The notes under the pieces: model-generated | What the model was told of the DNA's origin: nothing | The model's database searches: none | The model's input: the letters and a program-made list of their open reading frames with translations, nothing else | Part shown: positions 4,970 to 6,440 of the stretch, piece by piece | How the letters are laid out: each line of letters opens with the position of its first letter | How positions within the stretch are numbered: the stretch's first letter is position 1 | Program-made: the position numbers and the translations under genes | From: Bacillota bacterium | Lineage (GTDB): Bacteria; Bacillota; Bacilli; Alicyclobacillales; Alicyclobacillaceae | Length of the DNA: 6,440 nucleotides | Assembly: GCA_021816665.1 (NCBI GenBank) | Contig: JAKAXI010000114.1 | Coordinates: 1-6,440, forward strand | Direction: 5' to 3'

Positions 4970-6118
4970 GTGAAAAGACCTTTTTGGTGGGCTGGTGGTG
5001 GCGCTGTAGTCCTTGCAGCACTTGTCGCTGCTTGGGTTAGCTTATCGGTGAAACAGAAAGCAGAGGCGCCTGTTTACCATAAGCCAGTGACCACAACGGT
5101 CAATGACCCGGTTGACCCGGGTACAAGCCTTGGCGGTACACCCGCCCCGAATTTCACACTTACAAACCAGTACGGAAAGACGTTCTCCTTGTCACAGTTT
5201 CGCGGTAAGGTGGTCGTACTTGCGTTTGTGGATAGTCAGTGTACGACAATCTGCCCGCTGACTACGGAGAGTATGATGCACGCCTTGCAAATGCTTGGAC
5301 CAGAGGCGGCGGCCCATGTACAACTTGTCGGTGTCAACGCGAACCCCATGGCCATCGCCCCGAAATACGTCAAGCAGTACTCGATCGCGCACGGCATGAT
5401 GAACTCGTGGGACTTTGGAACGGCATCGCTGCCACAGCTGAAGGCGGTTTGGTCGAAATACCACGTTGTGAGCCAAATTGTGCAAGGGGCCATTGACCAT
5501 ACGCCAGCGCTTTACATCATCGATGCACAAGGCAGGGAACAAGAGCTGTTCTTGACGGCCAGCCAGTACGCGGCGGTAAGTCCAGAATCAAGCGTGTTAG
5601 CTCAGCAAATCGCCCGGTTCTTACCGAAAGGCGTCAAGGTCAATCCGCTGAAGTCCGCAACTTACCAACCGTCAACCATCGGACCGGGTAGTCCGGTGCA
5701 GGTACCTAAGGTGACACCGAGCGGTGAACAAGGTACAGTTACGATGGGACCAGGCAAACCACAACTCAGCGTGTTTTTTGCGAGTTGGGTGTCAAACGCA
5801 AAACAGGATTTGACTGCCCTCAGCGCCTACGCCAGTGCGCCGGGGAGTCCGCAAGTGATTGGTGTCGATGTGGCAACGACCGAACCGTCGAACAGCGCAG
5901 CGCAACACTTGTTGCAAACTATGCCTCCACTGTCTTTCCCCGTTGGGATCGATAAAACAGGAGAAGTGGCTGACGGCTATAACGTGACAGATCTGATGTG
6001 GCTGACCCTTACTGACGGAAAGGGTCATATCATTTGGCAACATGATGGCTGGCTTCCCGTACAGTCGCTAAAGAGCGACGTGGCGCAGGCACTGAAAGCT
6101 CATCATGTGCAGCCGTAA
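4970..6118 (+). CDS. Sco-type copper chaperone fused to a redox-dead TlpA-like domain
   Basis: 382 residues. Residues 4-27 are an uncleaved anchor or signal segment without a lipobox Cys, so the rest faces the outside. The first domain (about 55-220) is SCO1/SenC: APNFTLTNQYGK, then CTTICP (C91, C95) and His177 in DHTPALYIID, the three usual copper ligands. Sco proteins deliver copper to the CuA centre of cytochrome c oxidase subunit II or keep its cysteines reduced. A Gly/Pro-rich linker (about 225-262) leads to a second thioredoxin-like domain (263-382). There SVFFASWVSNAKQDL stands where TlpA/ResA proteins have a WCxxC motif, so both Cys are replaced (Val274, Ala277). VTDLMWLTL replaces the usual cis-Pro loop. 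Plain Sco proteins are about 200 residues, so this is a long fusion. A DUF420/CtaM gene follows after 74 bases, supporting a role in oxidase assembly. The Sco call is firm, the role of the second domain unknown. Confidence 0.88.
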   Translation: MKRPFWWAGGGAVVLAALVAAWVSLSVKQKAEAPVYHKPVTTTVNDPVDPGTSLGGTPAPNFTLTNQYGKTFSLSQFRGKVVVLAFVDSQCTTICPLTTESMMHALQMLGPEAAAHVQLVGVNANPMAIAPKYVKQYSIAHGMMNSWDFGTASLPQLKAVWSKYHVVSQIVQGAIDHTPALYIIDAQGREQELFLTASQYAAVSPESSVLAQQIARFLPKGVKVNPLKSATYQPSTIGPGSPVQVPKVTPSGEQGTVTMGPGKPQLSVFFASWVSNAKQDLTALSAYASAPGSPQVIGVDVATTEPSNSAAQHLLQTMPPLSFPVGIDKTGEVADGYNVTDLMWLTLTDGKGHIIWQHDGWLPVQSLKSDVAQALKAHHVQP

Positions 6119-6129
6119 TGTGATGTGCC

Positions 6130-6160
6130 CATCCAGGGTATGCATTGCCTGCCCTGGATG
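6130..6160 (+). other. Stem-loop between the Sco and DUF420 genes
   Basis: CATCCAGGG (6130-6138) and CCCTGGATG (6152-6160) are a perfect 9-base-pair inverted repeat with a 13-base loop. No T run follows (agttacgaattat), so it may be a weak terminator, an attenuating hairpin or an mRNA processing or stability element between two related genes. Confidence 0.6.
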
Positions 6161-6177
6161 AGTTACGAATTATCAAT

Positions 6178-6185
6178 AAGGGTGG
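6178..6185 (+). promoter_or_regulatory. Ribosome binding site of the DUF420 gene
   Basis: AAGGGTGG ends 7 bases before the GTG at 6193. Confidence 0.6.
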
Positions 6186-6192
6186 ATGACTT

Positions 6193-6440
6193 GTGACGTT
6201 TGCCAATCTGTTTTTGTCGTATTTTAATGAAGCGTGTATCATCTCAAGCGCCATCTGCTTTGCGTTCGGGTGGGGCTACATACGCAAACACCGCGTGCGG
6301 ACTCATCGCCGATTGATGTTGACGGGATCCGTTCTGGCTGCCCTGTTTTTCATCACCTATGTCGCCAAGACCATATTCATTGGCGACACGTTGTTTGGCG
6401 GACCGAAAAGTCTCAAAGGATTTTACTATGCGTTAGATCG
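6193..6440 (+). CDS. ctaM: DUF420 membrane protein (CtaM/YozB family), N-terminal part, cut by the window edge
   Basis: The frame from GTG 6193 is open to the last base (82 full codons). It shows a hydrophobic segment at about residues 14-30, a basic loop (RKHRVRTHRR, 31-40) and a second segment at about 41-63. The H-R-R-L-M-L-T stretch followed by LFFITYVAK matches the DUF420 family pattern, and the KGFYYALD stretch comes where that family has its next conserved loop. The family includes B. subtilis YozB (CtaM), a polytopic membrane protein needed for cytochrome c oxidase biogenesis together with YtkA (CtaK) and Sco. Being directly downstream of a Sco gene supports that job. Typical DUF420 proteins have four or five membrane segments, so about half is missing. 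The symbol is by family resemblance and context. Confidence 0.75.
   Translation, partial: MTFANLFLSYFNEACIISSAICFAFGWGYIRKHRVRTHRRLMLTGSVLAALFFITYVAKTIFIGDTLFGGPKSLKGFYYALD

Overview
The window looks like a chromosomal segment of a mid-GC Firmicute. An Alicyclobacillus-like, aerobic, acidophile-type Bacillales member is my best guess. That rests on the mix of genes, strong Shine-Dalgarno sites, frequent GTG starts (four of six complete or partial genes with a decided start) and a Sco plus DUF420/CtaM-type pair of cytochrome oxidase assembly genes. The species cannot be fixed from sequence reading alone.

Left part (1-1691, minus strand): the first 190 codons of prfC (peptide chain release factor 3) run off the left edge. 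Upstream of it, in the same direction and 83 bases away, is a GalT-type nucleotidyltransferase of the HIT superfamily. Its best start is an internal GTG with a strong ribosome binding site, not the first ATG of the open frame. About 245 bases (1692-1936) separate galT from a divergent gene; they hold a perfect 12+12 base inverted repeat.

Middle (1937-3786, plus strand): a radical SAM/SPASM protein resembling the TIGR04053 (BA_1875-type) family and the AhbD/NirJ heme enzymes, closed by a hairpin that is probably a terminator. After a likely sigma-A promoter comes a small protein that looks like a circularly permuted NlpC/P60 (YiiX-like) papain-fold enzyme, with His before Cys.

Right part (3874-6440, plus strand): a membrane-anchored SGNH/GDSL hydrolase with unusual catalytic block V and a 5-residue tandem duplication, followed by a strong terminator. 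Next is a membrane-anchored Sco protein (CxxxCP plus His) fused to a second thioredoxin-like domain that has lost both redox cysteines and the cis-proline. Last is the start of a DUF420 membrane protein (CtaM/YozB family) that runs off the right edge. Sco and CtaM both act in cytochrome c oxidase assembly in Bacillus, so the right end is probably the beginning of a respiratory oxidase maturation locus.

The points most worth a second look are the Sco/redox-dead thioredoxin fusion, the altered and locally duplicated SGNH hydrolase beside it, and the radical SAM protein whose partner is not evident. I found no mobile element, CRISPR array, tRNA or rRNA.
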